The notes under the pieces were generated by a model that saw only the letters and a list, made by a program, of their open reading frames with translations, ran no database searches and was not told where the DNA came from. Below are positions 1 through 8,140 of a stretch of DNA of 22,125 bases, piece after piece. Every line of letters begins with the position of its first letter. Position 1 is the stretch's first letter. The position numbers and the translations under genes were made by a program. This DNA is from Candidatus Poribacteria bacterium (lineage in GTDB: Bacteria > Poribacteria > DTPJ01 > WJIO01), in the NCBI GenBank assembly GCA_014730235.1, contig WJIO01000002.1, positions 1 through 22,125 of the forward strand, given 5' to 3'.

Positions 1-5
1 GGAAT

Positions 6-11
6 ACCTCC
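6..11 (-). promoter_or_regulatory. Shine-Dalgarno for a minus-strand gene beyond the left edge
   Basis: Read on the minus strand, AGGAGG lies 11-16 bases after the epimerase stop codon and points out of the window. This suggests that another minus-strand gene starts just beyond base 1 and is co-transcribed with the epimerase. The gene itself is not visible. Confidence 0.5.
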
Positions 12-22
12 TATCTAATTAC

Positions 23-967
23 TTATATTCCATAAAAATCCTTAACGGATTTAACAACCTCAATAAGACCTTCTTCTAAACCCACTTTAGGGTGATAATC
101 CAGCATTTCCGCCGCTTTTGATATATCGGGATAAGTGTGTCTCGCCTCTCCCTTAAGGGCTGGAACATGCCTTGTTATGGCTTTTTTTCCGATAATTTTT
201 TCCAGAATTTCTATTATTTCCTTTACAGTAGCTGTTACACCTCCGCCTATATTGAAAATTTCTCCTTTAATGTCCTTTTCAATTGCGCTCATTGTAGCAT
301 CAACAATGTCGGATACATATGTAAAACCTCTTGATTGTTCACCATCACCGTAAATTTGTATTTCCCTGCCTGTTAATATCGCTCTGGAGAATATAGTATG
401 GGCCATATCGGGTCTTGGTTTGGGGCCAAAAACGGTGAAATGACGAAGTATAATAACTGGAACACCGAAGCTTTTGTAATATACATTACATAGATGTTCA
501 CAGGCAAGCTTGGTTACACCATAAGGAGAAAGAGGTTTAGTAGATGCATTTTCTGTGGTTGGCATCTCTTCAGCATTGCCATAAACCGATGAAGATGAAG
601 CAAATATAAATTTCCTTATGCCTGTATCTCTTGACATATTTAAGAGTCTCTGGGTGGCCTCGATATTATTTCTGCTATAACCTTCAAAATCGCTGTTCCA
701 TCCTGTGCGAACTCCGGGTTGAGCTGCTTCATGAATAACAAAATCCACGTCTTTCAAAATTTTGCTTAGATCTGCTTTCAATAAGTTACCTTCTATAAAT
801 TCCAATTTATTATATTTCAACAGAGATTTCAGCCTGTATTCTTTCAATGCACGGGGATAATAATCCAAAAAACAATCTATACCTATTACTTTATCACCCC
901 GATCCAGCAGCCTTTGGGCTATATGAGAACCAATGAATCCGGCTGCTCCAGTCACCAAATATTTCAT
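23..967 (-). CDS. NAD-dependent epimerase/dehydratase (UDP-sugar 4-epimerase type)
   Basis: This is a 314-residue extended short-chain dehydrogenase that probably interconverts nucleotide sugars (UDP-glucose/galactose or UDP-glucuronate/galacturonate class) in the cytoplasm to feed surface polysaccharide. The N-terminal Rossmann motif is GAAGFIG (Gly7, Gly10, Gly13). The family motif AAQPGVR is near residue 81, SSSSVYG near 124-130, and the catalytic YxxxK is Tyr149/Lys153. Length is normal for the family. The start is an ATG at 965-967; the nearest Shine-Dalgarno (GGAGG, 979-983) is rather far, at 11 bases. A TTGACT/TAGATT promoter lies upstream on the same strand, and a Shine-Dalgarno just past the stop suggests a downstream partner outside the window. 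Substrate cannot be assigned from sequence; a dTDP-glucose dehydratase or UDP-glucuronate decarboxylase is less likely but possible. Confidence 0.9.
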   Translation of the reverse strand: MKYLVTGAAGFIGSHIAQRLLDRGDKVIGIDCFLDYYPRALKEYRLKSLLKYNKLEFIEGNLLKADLSKILKDVDFVIHEAAQPGVRTGWNSDFEGYSRNNIEATQRLLNMSRDTGIRKFIFASSSSVYGNAEEMPTTENASTKPLSPYGVTKLACEHLCNVYYKSFGVPVIILRHFTVFGPKPRPDMAHTIFSRAILTGREIQIYGDGEQSRGFTYVSDIVDATMSAIEKDIKGEIFNIGGGVTATVKEIIEILEKIIGKKAITRHVPALKGEARHTYPDISKAAEMLDYHPKVGLEEGLIEVVKSVKDFYGI

Positions 968-1037
968 AAACTCTAAATCCTCCAGAATATCGGCATTTTC
1001 ATTAATTAATATTACTCAGTCATAAAACGTCTATAGA

Positions 1038-1066
1038 AATCTATCATAATAATAAAATAAAGTCAA
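1038..1066 (-). promoter_or_regulatory. Sigma-70 promoter for the epimerase
   Basis: On the minus strand, a -35 TTGACT (1066-1061) is followed after 17 bases by TAGATT (1043-1038). A TGn extension directly precedes the -10. Transcription would start near 1030 and run into the epimerase start at 967. The -35 is 5/6 and the -10 is 4/6 to consensus, helped by the extended -10. Confidence 0.5.
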
Positions 1067-1472
1067 TCATGATGTTTTATAGGTGTTTATCTTCATAGAA
1101 TATGCTTGACATCAGTTATCAGTTTTGGTAAACTAAGAAAAGCCTTGGAAAACATAATCGCTGTTTGGTATTAGTTTAGTTTCTCTTGGTTTTTGGTTGT
1201 ATTGTAAAAGATATAAATAAGCTCGTATTTGGGGTTCTTCAGTTAATATTATCTAACAACACATCAAAATCTTAATTAGTCTATTTTTATATAAGACATT
1301 TTTGGGTTGCGTTTTCTAATTTGACTTCTTTATAAAACTATGATAACCTGTGTAATATCCTAATTATTTATAAAAAATATTCCCCAAAACTAGGTTTTAT
1401 ACAGGTTAGACTAATAGTTTTAAAGAGTTTCATAAGGTAATTATACCTTTAAAAAGTTACCTTTGCAAAATT

Positions 1473-1481
1473 TGGTATACT
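1473..1481 (+). promoter_or_regulatory. Extended -10 promoter element for the OmpA-like lipoprotein
   Basis: TGGTATACT is an extended -10 (TGn plus TATACT, 5/6) about 80 bases before the start codon. No good -35 lies 17 bases upstream, which is compatible with an extended -10 promoter. A GGAGG Shine-Dalgarno at 1551-1555, 6 bases before the ATG, completes the expression signals. Confidence 0.4.
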
Positions 1482-1561
1482 TTTCCTTTAAGGTGAGTGG
1501 CAACAATAAAGATTTTTGATGTGTACAGGGTAGGTTTAGTTATTATCAAAGGAGGAGTGAG

Positions 1562-2413
1562 ATGAAGAAGCTATCATGGCTAACAGTCGTGGTCAGCATA
1601 GTGTTAAGTATCGCTCTAATAAGTTGCGGATACGTAAAGAAAGATGAATTTGAAAAACAGCTTTCTGATCACAAAATGGAAGTAGAACAAAAAATCCAGC
1701 TTGCTCAGGATGCTGCCGCTGAAGCCAGTAAAAAGGCCGATGCAAATCTGGCCACAGCAAGGGAAGAAATTGAGAAAACTCAGGGTGAAACCATTGCGAT
1801 TGCCGAAGAAAAAGATGTAGAGACTTTGGCAAAAGCTAAAGAAAACATGGCTGAGGGTGACCAAGCTGTAAGAAAAGCTGCTGAGGAAGCCGCTTCAAAA
1901 GCCTTAACTGATGCAAAAGCTGCAGCTATGGCTAATGACGAAAAAGTTAAAAAAGCTGCCAGCGAAGCTGCTGATAAGGCTATGGGCGCAGCAAAAGAAG
2001 CTGACAGAAAAGCCGCTATGGCAGCGGAAGAAGCAGAAGTTGCAAAAATGCTTCCAAAGCCAAAAGAACCAACTGTCTTTACAGTTTACTTTAGTTTGGG
2101 TCAGACAAAGTTAAGCAAAGAAGCTATTGCTGAAATAGAAAAAGCAGCAGAAGCCATTAAGTCAAGGCCGGATGATGTTGTAAAAATTGAAGGTCATACA
2201 GATAACACCCCCGTTATAAAAAGCACTCGCTACATGAATAACTGGGGTCTTTCACAGGCAAGAGCCAATGTTGTAAAAAATCATCTGGTAAACAAACTTG
2301 GCATAGCTGCCGATCGAATTGATGAGACTATAGGTGTTGCTTTTTATGAACCTAAATCAACCAGCAATAAGATGAATAGAAGAGCTGAAGTAATTATTAT
2401 TCCAGCAGATTAA
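1562..2413 (+). CDS. OmpA-family peptidoglycan-binding lipoprotein with Ala-rich coiled coil
   Basis: This 283-residue protein probably links the outer membrane to peptidoglycan. The N-terminus is a lipoprotein signal: positive start, hydrophobic core and lipobox LISC with the modified Cys at residue 22. Residues about 25-165 are Ala/Lys/Glu-rich with heptad-like spacing, reading as a long helix or trimeric coiled coil like the Lpp or Pal-linker type. Residues about 170-283 are an OmpA C-terminal domain, with EGHTDNTP, LSQARANVVKNHL and a closing NRRAEVII block containing the peptidoglycan-binding Asp and Arg positions. The ATG is preceded by GGAGG at 1551-1555. The gene is monocistronic, with its own promoter and a strong terminator. 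It resembles Pal or the Pseudomonas OprI/OprF-like tethers, but no TolB-type neighbour is present, so a pal name is not given. Confidence 0.9.
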   Translation: MKKLSWLTVVVSIVLSIALISCGYVKKDEFEKQLSDHKMEVEQKIQLAQDAAAEASKKADANLATAREEIEKTQGETIAIAEEKDVETLAKAKENMAEGDQAVRKAAEEAASKALTDAKAAAMANDEKVKKAASEAADKAMGAAKEADRKAAMAAEEAEVAKMLPKPKEPTVFTVYFSLGQTKLSKEAIAEIEKAAEAIKSRPDDVVKIEGHTDNTPVIKSTRYMNNWGLSQARANVVKNHLVNKLGIAADRIDETIGVAFYEPKSTSNKMNRRAEVIIIPAD

Positions 2414-2457
2414 ACCGTAAAAGCTTATACCTTTATATGCTTTTATAGCAATTTTTG

Positions 2458-2508
2458 AAAAGCATTGTGCTAAATAGAATTTTAATATTTGGCACAATGC
2501 TTTTTTTT
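2458..2508 (+). terminator. Rho-independent terminator after the OmpA-like gene
   Basis: GCATTGTGC (2462-2470) pairs with GCACAATGC (2492-2500). The stem extends through a G-T wobble and AAATA/TATTT to a 9-base loop, and is followed by eight T residues (2501-2508). It begins about 45 bases after the stop codon. Confidence 0.92.
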
Positions 2509-2536
2509 CGGAAAATTAATGATATTACCTTTTTAC

Positions 2537-2565
2537 TTGTGTCCTATATTTTCTTATGGTATAAT
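2537..2565 (+). promoter_or_regulatory. Extended -10 promoter for the phosphatase-yqgF unit
   Basis: A perfect TATAAT (2560-2565) is preceded by TGG (extended -10). TTGTGT (2537-2542) sits 17 bases upstream as a weak -35. It lies between the terminator and the start at 2623 and is the best candidate promoter for the gene run that begins there. Confidence 0.65.
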
Positions 2566-2622
2566 TTTTTAATCAGATTTAAAGAAATATGGTTTTAACA
2601 TTTAGAATTGAGATTAACATAA

Positions 2623-3405
2623 ATGGTGGATATACACAGTCATGTCTTACCTGGCGTTGATGATGGGGCAAAATCTATGGAAGAATCTATTGAGATGTTG
2701 CGCAAAGCTGCGTCAGATGGAATTGATATTATGGTTGCAACACCGCATATGTTACCTGGAGTATATAAAACTGAATCAATAAAACGTATAAAATTAACAG
2801 AAAAACTTCAGGCTTTGGCATTGGAAAACCATATTGAAATCCAGGTTAAACCGGGAGTTGAATATTACTTCTCACCAGAAATAATCGAAAACATTGAGAA
2901 TTTAAAAGAATTTACAATAAATAATAACGGTAAATACCTTCTTATAGAATTACCTATGCAAGATATTCCCCCTCATGTTGAGGATGTTTTTCTTAAGATC
3001 AAATCAGCAGGAATAACGCCTATATTAGCTCATCCTGAGAGGAATATAGGTATTTGCCGAAAACCAAATGCTCTATATGATCTGGTGACCAAAGGTTTGG
3101 TTACACAACTCAACGCGGGTAGCCTTATGGGATATTTTGGACGACAAAGTAAAAAGACCGCCCGAACGCTTTTAAAGCATAATATGATTCATCTGGTGGC
3201 TTCGGATATGCACGCTTCCAGTTCAGTAACTCTGGCAGCGGCTGTTCCTTATGTAAAAGATATTATCGGATCGGTAAAAGCTGATCATCTTTTTAATAAA
3301 AACCCAAGATGTGTACTTAATGGAGAGGAACTGGATCAGGATGTTCCAATCCGCATCGAAAAAAGAAGGAAAGGTTTTTTAAGCCTGTTATTCGGGCGTA
3401 ATTAA
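2623..3405 (+). CDS. PHP-domain tyrosine-protein phosphatase (CpsB/YwqE type)
   Basis: This 260-residue cytoplasmic metal-dependent phosphatase of the PHP family normally dephosphorylates the tyrosine kinase that controls capsule or exopolysaccharide polymerisation. The opening DIHSHVLPGVDDG is the family signature, with His5 and His7 as metal ligands. Further ligand motifs are ATPHML, the GVEYY segment, LAHPERN and VASDMHASS near the C-terminus. Length matches the roughly 255-residue family norm. The ATG has only a weak Shine-Dalgarno; a GTG follows immediately as an alternative. No bacterial tyrosine kinase (Wzc/CapB) is in the window, so the partner must be encoded elsewhere. It is 14 bases upstream of yqgF and probably co-transcribed with it. 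Confidence 0.9.
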   Translation: MVDIHSHVLPGVDDGAKSMEESIEMLRKAASDGIDIMVATPHMLPGVYKTESIKRIKLTEKLQALALENHIEIQVKPGVEYYFSPEIIENIENLKEFTINNNGKYLLIELPMQDIPPHVEDVFLKIKSAGITPILAHPERNIGICRKPNALYDLVTKGLVTQLNAGSLMGYFGRQSKKTARTLLKHNMIHLVASDMHASSSVTLAAAVPYVKDIIGSVKADHLFNKNPRCVLNGEELDQDVPIRIEKRRKGFLSLLFGRN

Positions 3406-3419
3406 ATCGTTATTAGTTG

Positions 3420-3842
3420 ATGAGAATACTGGCTCTGGATATTGGTGACGTTCTTATAGGCGTTGCTGTTAGTGATCCCATTGGTATAATAGCTCAAGGG
3501 AAAGATCCTGTAGAACGTTCGGACATCAAGGAAGACATATCCGCACTAAAAAATTTAATTTCTGAATACGAAGTAGGACGAATTATTGTGGGATTACCCA
3601 AGATGCTTGATAATCGGATTGGTATACAGGCTCAAAAAGTCATGGAATTTACCGAAAAATTAAAGCAAGCTGTTGATATACCTGTTATTTTATGGGATGA
3701 ACGTCTGACAACTGTTATCGCAAATAAAACCCTTATAAAAGCTAATATGAGTCGTAAAAAACGCAAAAAAGTTGTAGATAACCTGGCAGCTACATTAATC
3801 CTCCAAAATTATCTGGATTGTCAATGTAATTTAAATAGTTGA
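3420..3842 (+). CDS. ruvX: YqgF/RuvX family nuclease (pre-16S rRNA processing / Holliday junction resolvase-like)
   Basis: About 140 residues with an RNase H-like fold. The family is known for processing the 16S rRNA 5' end and was first proposed as a Holliday junction resolvase. Visible motifs are [15 protein letters not shown] with the catalytic Asp, [11 protein letters not shown] followed by QAQKV, WDERLTT, and a closing [15 protein letters not shown] with the last acidic residue. The usual RIG of the first motif reads LIG here, a position that varies in the family. An in-frame TTG at 3417 precedes the ATG at 3420; the ATG is preferred. There is no clear Shine-Dalgarno, so coupling to the phosphatase gene is possible. 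mltG follows after 169 bases, a gene order common in many bacteria. Confidence 0.9.
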   Translation: MRILALDIGDVLIGVAVSDPIGIIAQGKDPVERSDIKEDISALKNLISEYEVGRIIVGLPKMLDNRIGIQAQKVMEFTEKLKQAVDIPVILWDERLTTVIANKTLIKANMSRKKRKKVVDNLAATLILQNYLDCQCNLNS

Positions 3843-4011
3843 TGAATTTTGGATTTTCAAAAAACTGATTAATATCAATTTGATTTAAAAATGTTTAAAA
3901 GCTTCTTAATATAACCAACCTTTTTTATTAAATATCGTCAAATATAGATAAGCTATGGACATTATTTATTACTTACCAATAGAATAAATCAGAGATATAT
4001 AAATACCAAAT

Positions 4012-5097
4012 ATGTCAGATCATTCCAGAAATTCAAGACTTAAAGATACAAAAAAAAGTTTCCTTATTCAAAAGTATCAATATCTTGCTTCAAAATCAAG
4101 ATTGATATTGTTTGTATTAATTATTTATCTTTTTCTTTCTTTTATATTTTATCTTTATGTATCCAGAATTTTGAGTCCTGTAGACGTAAGTTCCATCACC
4201 GATGAAATCGTTGAAATTAAACCCGGCATGAGCGCTTCTCAAATTGGTCTATTGCTTGAGGATAAAGACTTAATAAAAAACAGATTTATATTTCAGACTG
4301 CCAGTATTTTAAGCGGCACCAGCGGTTCTTTAAAAGCTGGTGAATACATTATAAATAAAAACATGGGAACTCTGGAAATTCTGGATAAAATTGCTAAGGG
4401 TAAATCCCTGCTTTATAAATTTACAGTACCAGAAGGCTTTACTGTTTCTCAAATAGCTGAACAATGGGAAGAAAATGGTTTTGGTAAAAACCGTGATTTT
4501 CTTCTTGCTGCAACGGATGAATCAATTATCGAGAAATATAAAATAGATTTCGATTCTACGGAGGGATATTTGTTCCCGGATACATATATGTTTCCTAGCA
4601 GCATATCTGAATCTGAAGCAATAAGAGAGATGCTTGAACAATTTTGGAAAATATCAAAGGAGCTGTTAGATAAAAAAACAGATAAATATACAGAACAAGA
4701 GTTAACCTTACATGAAGTTATATCCCTTGCCTCTATTATTGAACGTGAAGCTATGCTGGAATCGGAAAAGCCCATTATATCAGCAGTATTTCATAACCGT
4801 CTGAAGCGTGGTCGTAAACTGGAATCATGCGCAACTGTTCTATATGGTCTTGGTTATCCAAAGAGAAAGCTTACCTATGAAGATCTGCGCAATCCCAAAT
4901 CTCTTTATAATACATATGTATATAAAGGTCTACCTCCAGGCCCTATTTGTAATCCCGGGCTAAGTTCCATTGCTGCCGCACTGGAACCATCAGAGGATAA
5001 GTATCTTTATTTTGTATCTAAAAATGACGGTACTCACTTTTTTGCTGAAACTTACAGGGATTTTCTTAACGCTAAAAGGAAGTTCCAGGATGGATAA
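4012..5097 (+). CDS. mltG: Endolytic transglycosylase MltG
   Basis: This 361-residue inner-membrane enzyme (YceG-like) cuts nascent glycan strands and sets peptidoglycan chain length. The short cytoplasmic N-terminus is followed by one membrane segment at about 31-51. A LysM-like region comes next (GMSASQIGLLLEDKDLI and EGFTVSQIAEQWEENG), then the catalytic domain. The catalytic Glu is Glu244 in LASIIEREA. Downstream family motifs are VFHNRL, NTYVYKGLPPGPICNPG and LYFVSKNDGTHFF. Length is normal (E. coli 340). The Shine-Dalgarno is poor. The 169-base gap upstream shows no terminator or clear promoter. lpxC-fabZ starts 62 bases after the stop, so peptidoglycan and lipid A genes may share a transcript. 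Confidence 0.95.
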   Translation: MSDHSRNSRLKDTKKSFLIQKYQYLASKSRLILFVLIIYLFLSFIFYLYVSRILSPVDVSSITDEIVEIKPGMSASQIGLLLEDKDLIKNRFIFQTASILSGTSGSLKAGEYIINKNMGTLEILDKIAKGKSLLYKFTVPEGFTVSQIAEQWEENGFGKNRDFLLAATDESIIEKYKIDFDSTEGYLFPDTYMFPSSISESEAIREMLEQFWKISKELLDKKTDKYTEQELTLHEVISLASIIEREAMLESEKPIISAVFHNRLKRGRKLESCATVLYGLGYPKRKLTYEDLRNPKSLYNTYVYKGLPPGPICNPGLSSIAAALEPSEDKYLYFVSKNDGTHFFAETYRDFLNAKRKFQDG

Positions 5098-5150
5098 TTT
5101 TATATGTTACAGAAATATTTTATGAAGCAAAGAGACACTTATCAATATCT

Positions 5151-5157
5151 GGAGGAG
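5151..5157 (+). promoter_or_regulatory. Strong Shine-Dalgarno of lpxC-fabZ
   Basis: GGAGGAG sits 2 bases before the ATG at 5160, with its GGAGG core 4 bases away. It fixes this start and contrasts with the weak ribosome binding sites of the genes before it. Confidence 0.75.
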
Positions 5158-5159
5158 CG

Positions 5160-6446
5160 ATGAATTCTCAAAAAACTATCGGCAAAGAGGTTACGGCTTC
5201 TGGTATCAGCTTACATTTGGGATCTGAGTCTTTCCTTAAATTTAAGCCATCTAAGCCGGATTGTGGTGTAGTTTTTATGCGTGTGGATCTACCGGATATT
5301 CCTCATATAAAAATCAATGTCAAAAACGCAATGGATGGAACTGTTCGTAGAACAAGTGTTGGCTCCAGGGATGCGACTATTCACACCATAGAACATGTCA
5401 CAGCAGCTTTAGCCGGTTTGGGGATTGATAATGTCATAATAGAAACCAACGCACCTGAGCCTCCTGCTATGGATGGTAGTGCAATGCCTTTTGTGGAAAT
5501 AATAAAAGGAGCTGGAATTATAGAACAAGATGTACCCAAGCGTGAGATCAAAATTGATAAAGCATTATCAGTCAGCGAAGGTGATAAAGAAATAACAATA
5601 GTTCCAGATGATAAGTGTAAAATTACTTATGTGTTTGGTGTAGAAAATCCCTTTTCCATGACACAAATGGTGTCCATCGAATTAAATGAAGAAACCTTTA
5701 CCAAGAATATAGCCCCTGCGAGAACTTTTTGTTTTAAAAGCGAAGTAGAAGCCCTTAAAGCGAGTGGTTTGGGTAAAGGTGGTAGTTTTGATAATGTAGT
5801 TGTTGTAGATAATGATGGTATCCCGGATCATGCTCCCAGACTTGAAAATGAAATGGCCCGACATAAGATACTTGATCTTATTGGTGATTTATATTTGCTG
5901 GGAAGTATACCTAAAGGTCATATTTTTGCTATTAAATCCGGGCACGATTTAAATGTGGAAATTATCCGAAAAATCGCAGAAGCAGTTCGGGAAAAACAAA
6001 CGAAAGAGAATACTCCAACTATGAAACCCATTGAAATAAATGAAATAAAGAATATACTTCCTCATCGCTATCCTTTCCTTATGCTTGATAGGGTTATTGA
6101 ATTTGAAGAAGGAGAAAGAGCTGTCGGTATAAAAAATGTTACCGTCAATGAAGAATATTTTCAGGGACACTTCCCACAGCAACCTATAATGCCGGGTATG
6201 TTGCAGATTGAAGCTTTAGCTCAGCTTGCAGGCGTACTGCTTTTTCGGAATAAAAAAGACGATGATACCCTTGGTTTTTTCAGATCTGTGGATAATGTGA
6301 AATTCCGTCGTCAAGTAGTTCCTGGAGATCAATTAAGACTTGAGGTTCAGGTTTTAAGGTTGAGAGGACATATAGCAAAATTCAGCGGAAAGGCCCTTGT
6401 AGATGGTGATATTGCCGTAGAAGCTGAATTTACTATAGCTATTTAA
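5160..6446 (+). CDS. lpxC-fabZ: Bifunctional LpxC-FabZ: UDP-3-O-acyl-GlcNAc deacetylase / 3-hydroxyacyl-ACP dehydratase
   Basis: This 428-residue fusion joins the committed deacetylation step of lipid A synthesis to a fatty-acid dehydratase. Residues 1 to about 275 are LpxC. The Zn ligands are His79 in TIHTIEHV, His235 and Asp239 in HKILDLIGD; the general base is Glu78 and the catalytic His is 262 in SGHDLN. Residues about 290-428 are FabZ: LPHRYPFLMLDRV, then His337 in FQGHFP and Glu351 in MLQIEALAQ. All key residues of both enzymes are present. The fusion is known from Bacteroidetes and some other phyla, and puts two competing users of 3-hydroxyacyl-ACP in one polypeptide. There is no terminator before lpxA, 126 bases downstream, so it probably heads the lpx operon. 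Confidence 0.97.
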   Translation: MNSQKTIGKEVTASGISLHLGSESFLKFKPSKPDCGVVFMRVDLPDIPHIKINVKNAMDGTVRRTSVGSRDATIHTIEHVTAALAGLGIDNVIIETNAPEPPAMDGSAMPFVEIIKGAGIIEQDVPKREIKIDKALSVSEGDKEITIVPDDKCKITYVFGVENPFSMTQMVSIELNEETFTKNIAPARTFCFKSEVEALKASGLGKGGSFDNVVVVDNDGIPDHAPRLENEMARHKILDLIGDLYLLGSIPKGHIFAIKSGHDLNVEIIRKIAEAVREKQTKENTPTMKPIEINEIKNILPHRYPFLMLDRVIEFEEGERAVGIKNVTVNEEYFQGHFPQQPIMPGMLQIEALAQLAGVLLFRNKKDDDTLGFFRSVDNVKFRRQVVPGDQLRLEVQVLRLRGHIAKFSGKALVDGDIAVEAEFTIAI

Positions 6447-6470
6447 TAATAAATATTGATGAAATATAAT
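6442..6470 (+). promoter_or_regulatory. Possible internal promoter between lpxC-fabZ and lpxA
   Basis: TTTAAT (6442-6447, overlapping the lpxC-fabZ stop) and a perfect TATAAT (6465-6470) are separated by 17 bases. The -35 is only 3/6 and the region is AT-rich, so a chance match is possible. If real, lpxA-lpxI-lpxB could be expressed separately. Confidence 0.3.
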
Positions 6471-6503
6471 GTTATAGACTTAAATCCGGCTTCTACTTCA
6501 AAG

Positions 6504-6512
6504 TAAGGAGGT
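6504..6512 (+). promoter_or_regulatory. Orphan Shine-Dalgarno upstream of lpxA
   Basis: TAAGGAGGT is a near-perfect anti-16S match but lies about 60 bases before the lpxA ATG, and no frame is open from it into lpxA. It could serve a CTG-started 17-codon leader (6516-6569) or the three-codon frame GTG-CTT-TGA at 6524. lpxA itself has no recognisable Shine-Dalgarno. Confidence 0.4.
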
Positions 6513-6572
6513 ATTCTGACCAGGTGCTTTGATAAATTCAGGTTCCGGGAGTCAGATATCTGGTATTAAACT

Positions 6573-7346
6573 ATGAAGATTCATGAAACAGCTATTATTC
6601 ATCCCGATGCAGTATTGGGTGAAAATGTAGAAATTGGACCTTATAGTATTGTCGAAGAAAATGTAGAAATAGGCAGCGGAACAAAAGTCGGCCCCTATGT
6701 GCATTTAGAAGGTTGGACAACCATAGGCAAAGATTGTGTAATATTTACCGGTGCAACCATAGGCAACGAATCAAAAGACCTTAAATACGTCAAAGGTGAT
6801 CGTAGCTTTGTTATCATTGGGGATAGGAATGTAATAAGAGAATACGCGTCAATATCCAGAGCCACTGGAAAAGATGATATCACAGAAATCGGAGATGATA
6901 ACCTGTTAATGACCTATGTTCATATTGCTCATGACTGCAAGATAGGAAATCGAACTATATTGGCCAGTTTTGCCGCTGTTGGTGGTCATGTTACAGTAGA
7001 GGACAGGGCTATAATAGGGGCAAAAGGTGCTATTCATCAGTTTGTCAGGGTGGGAACAATGGCCCTAGCCGGGGCTTGTGCAAAGGTTGTTCAGGATATT
7101 CCACCCTATACTATTTCCGATGGGTATCCGGCAGAGGTGCGAGGACTGAATGTTGTAGGTTTAAGACGAAACGGTATACCACCCGAAACCCGGGCGTTAC
7201 TGAAAAAAGCCTATAAAATATTATTCAGATCTAACCTTAACAGGACACAGGCGTTGGAAAAAATTATTCAGGAAGTGGAATCATGCCCTGAAATTGAACA
7301 TCTGGTAGATTTTATCAAAAACAGCGATAGGGGAATCGGAGTTTGA
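6573..7346 (+). CDS. lpxA: Acyl-ACP--UDP-N-acetylglucosamine O-acyltransferase LpxA
   Basis: This 257-residue cytoplasmic trimeric enzyme carries out the first step of lipid A synthesis, 3-O-acylation of UDP-GlcNAc. The N-terminal two thirds are hexapeptide repeats ([LIV]-G-x4 pattern) of a left-handed beta helix. The catalytic His is His120 in VHIAHDCKIGN (E. coli His125), and the family signature IHQFVRVG is at about 154-161. The C-terminal helical part (from GLRRNGIP) is the LpxA-specific bundle, which separates it from LpxD. Length is normal (E. coli 262). The stop overlaps the lpxI start by 4 bases, so translation is coupled. Confidence 0.97.
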   Translation: MKIHETAIIHPDAVLGENVEIGPYSIVEENVEIGSGTKVGPYVHLEGWTTIGKDCVIFTGATIGNESKDLKYVKGDRSFVIIGDRNVIREYASISRATGKDDITEIGDDNLLMTYVHIAHDCKIGNRTILASFAAVGGHVTVEDRAIIGAKGAIHQFVRVGTMALAGACAKVVQDIPPYTISDGYPAEVRGLNVVGLRRNGIPPETRALLKKAYKILFRSNLNRTQALEKIIQEVESCPEIEHLVDFIKNSDRGIGV

Positions 7347-8140
7347 AGTTTGGTATAATTGCAGGCTCAGGTGAATTACCAGTTATTCTGAACCGGGAAG
7401 CCCTTGAGGCTGGCAGGGAAACAATTGTTATAGGAATTACAAAAGACTTTGATGAACGCCTGAAAGATGAATCAAATAATTTTTATAATATAAGCGTTGG
7501 ACAGGTAAAGAGAATCATCAATACTTTTATTGATAACAATGTGAAGGAATTGGTGATAATAGGGAAAGTTTTAAAGGATTTGCTTTTTCAGCCTATGAAT
7601 CTGGATTTAACTGCAATAAAGATACTTACCAGAGCCAGAAACAAGAGCGATTCTTCCTTATTTCATGCGATCGCTGATGAAATCGAATCATCCGGGATTA
7701 AAATACTCGACCAGAGAACCTACCTGAGTAAACTTTTACCAGAAAAAGGTATATTGACCAGAAAAAAACCATCAAAAGATGAATTAAGGGATATAGATTA
7801 CGGCATGGATCTAGCCCGAAAGGTTGCAGAACTGAGTATAGGACAGACAGTAATAATAAAAAATCATATGCCCATTGCTGTTGAAGCTATCGAGGGTACG
7901 GATGCTGTGATTCGGAGAGGAAATAAGCTTTGTAATGGCGACGCTGTGGTGGTCAAAGCTGCAAGTCCCAAACATGACTACAGGTTCGATATTCCTACCA
8001 TAGGCCCGGATACCATAGACGTTCTTACTGAATCAAAATCAAGATGCCTTGCTGTTGAACACCAGAAAACCTTTTTATTATCACACCAAAAGACTATTCA
8101 AAAAGCCAACGAGGCTGGCATATCTCTGGTAGTTGTATAA
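7343..8140 (+). CDS. lpxI: UDP-2,3-diacylglucosamine pyrophosphatase LpxI
   Basis: This 265-residue cytoplasmic enzyme hydrolyses UDP-2,3-diacylglucosamine to lipid X and UMP; it is the Mg-dependent alternative to LpxH (formerly DUF1009). The N-terminal motif is GIIAGSGELPVIL. The C-terminal domain has AVEAIEGTDAVIRRG, KAASPKHDYRFDIPTIGPDT and the conserved Asp-containing segments. The start is TTG at 7343, inside the lpxA stop (TTGA overlap), with a GGAG just upstream. It overlaps lpxB by one base (TAATG). Sitting between lpxA and lpxB is the usual place for lpxI in genomes that lack lpxH. Confidence 0.96.
   Translation: MKFGIIAGSGELPVILNREALEAGRETIVIGITKDFDERLKDESNNFYNISVGQVKRIINTFIDNNVKELVIIGKVLKDLLFQPMNLDLTAIKILTRARNKSDSSLFHAIADEIESSGIKILDQRTYLSKLLPEKGILTRKKPSKDELRDIDYGMDLARKVAELSIGQTVIIKNHMPIAVEAIEGTDAVIRRGNKLCNGDAVVVKAASPKHDYRFDIPTIGPDTIDVLTESKSRCLAVEHQKTFLLSHQKTIQKANEAGISLVVV

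Larger units (their letters stand above)
968..1561. other. AT-rich divergent intergenic region
   Basis: This 594-base, strongly AT-rich spacer separates the leftward epimerase from the rightward OmpA-like gene. It holds the epimerase promoter at the left and a probable extended -10 for the OmpA gene at the right. No open frame in it resembles a protein, and no convincing RNA gene or hairpin was seen in the middle part. Confidence 0.6.

Noticed and set aside
1321-1344. TTGACT followed by TATGAT upstream of the OmpA-like gene
   Set aside because: The spacer is only 12 bases, too short for a sigma-70 promoter; the extended -10 at 1473 is a better candidate.
2489-2505. TGGCACAATGC as a sigma-54 -24/-12 promoter
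   Set aside because: The -12 element does not fit, and the bases are the right arm of the terminator. No other TGGCAC in the window has a proper -12 partner.
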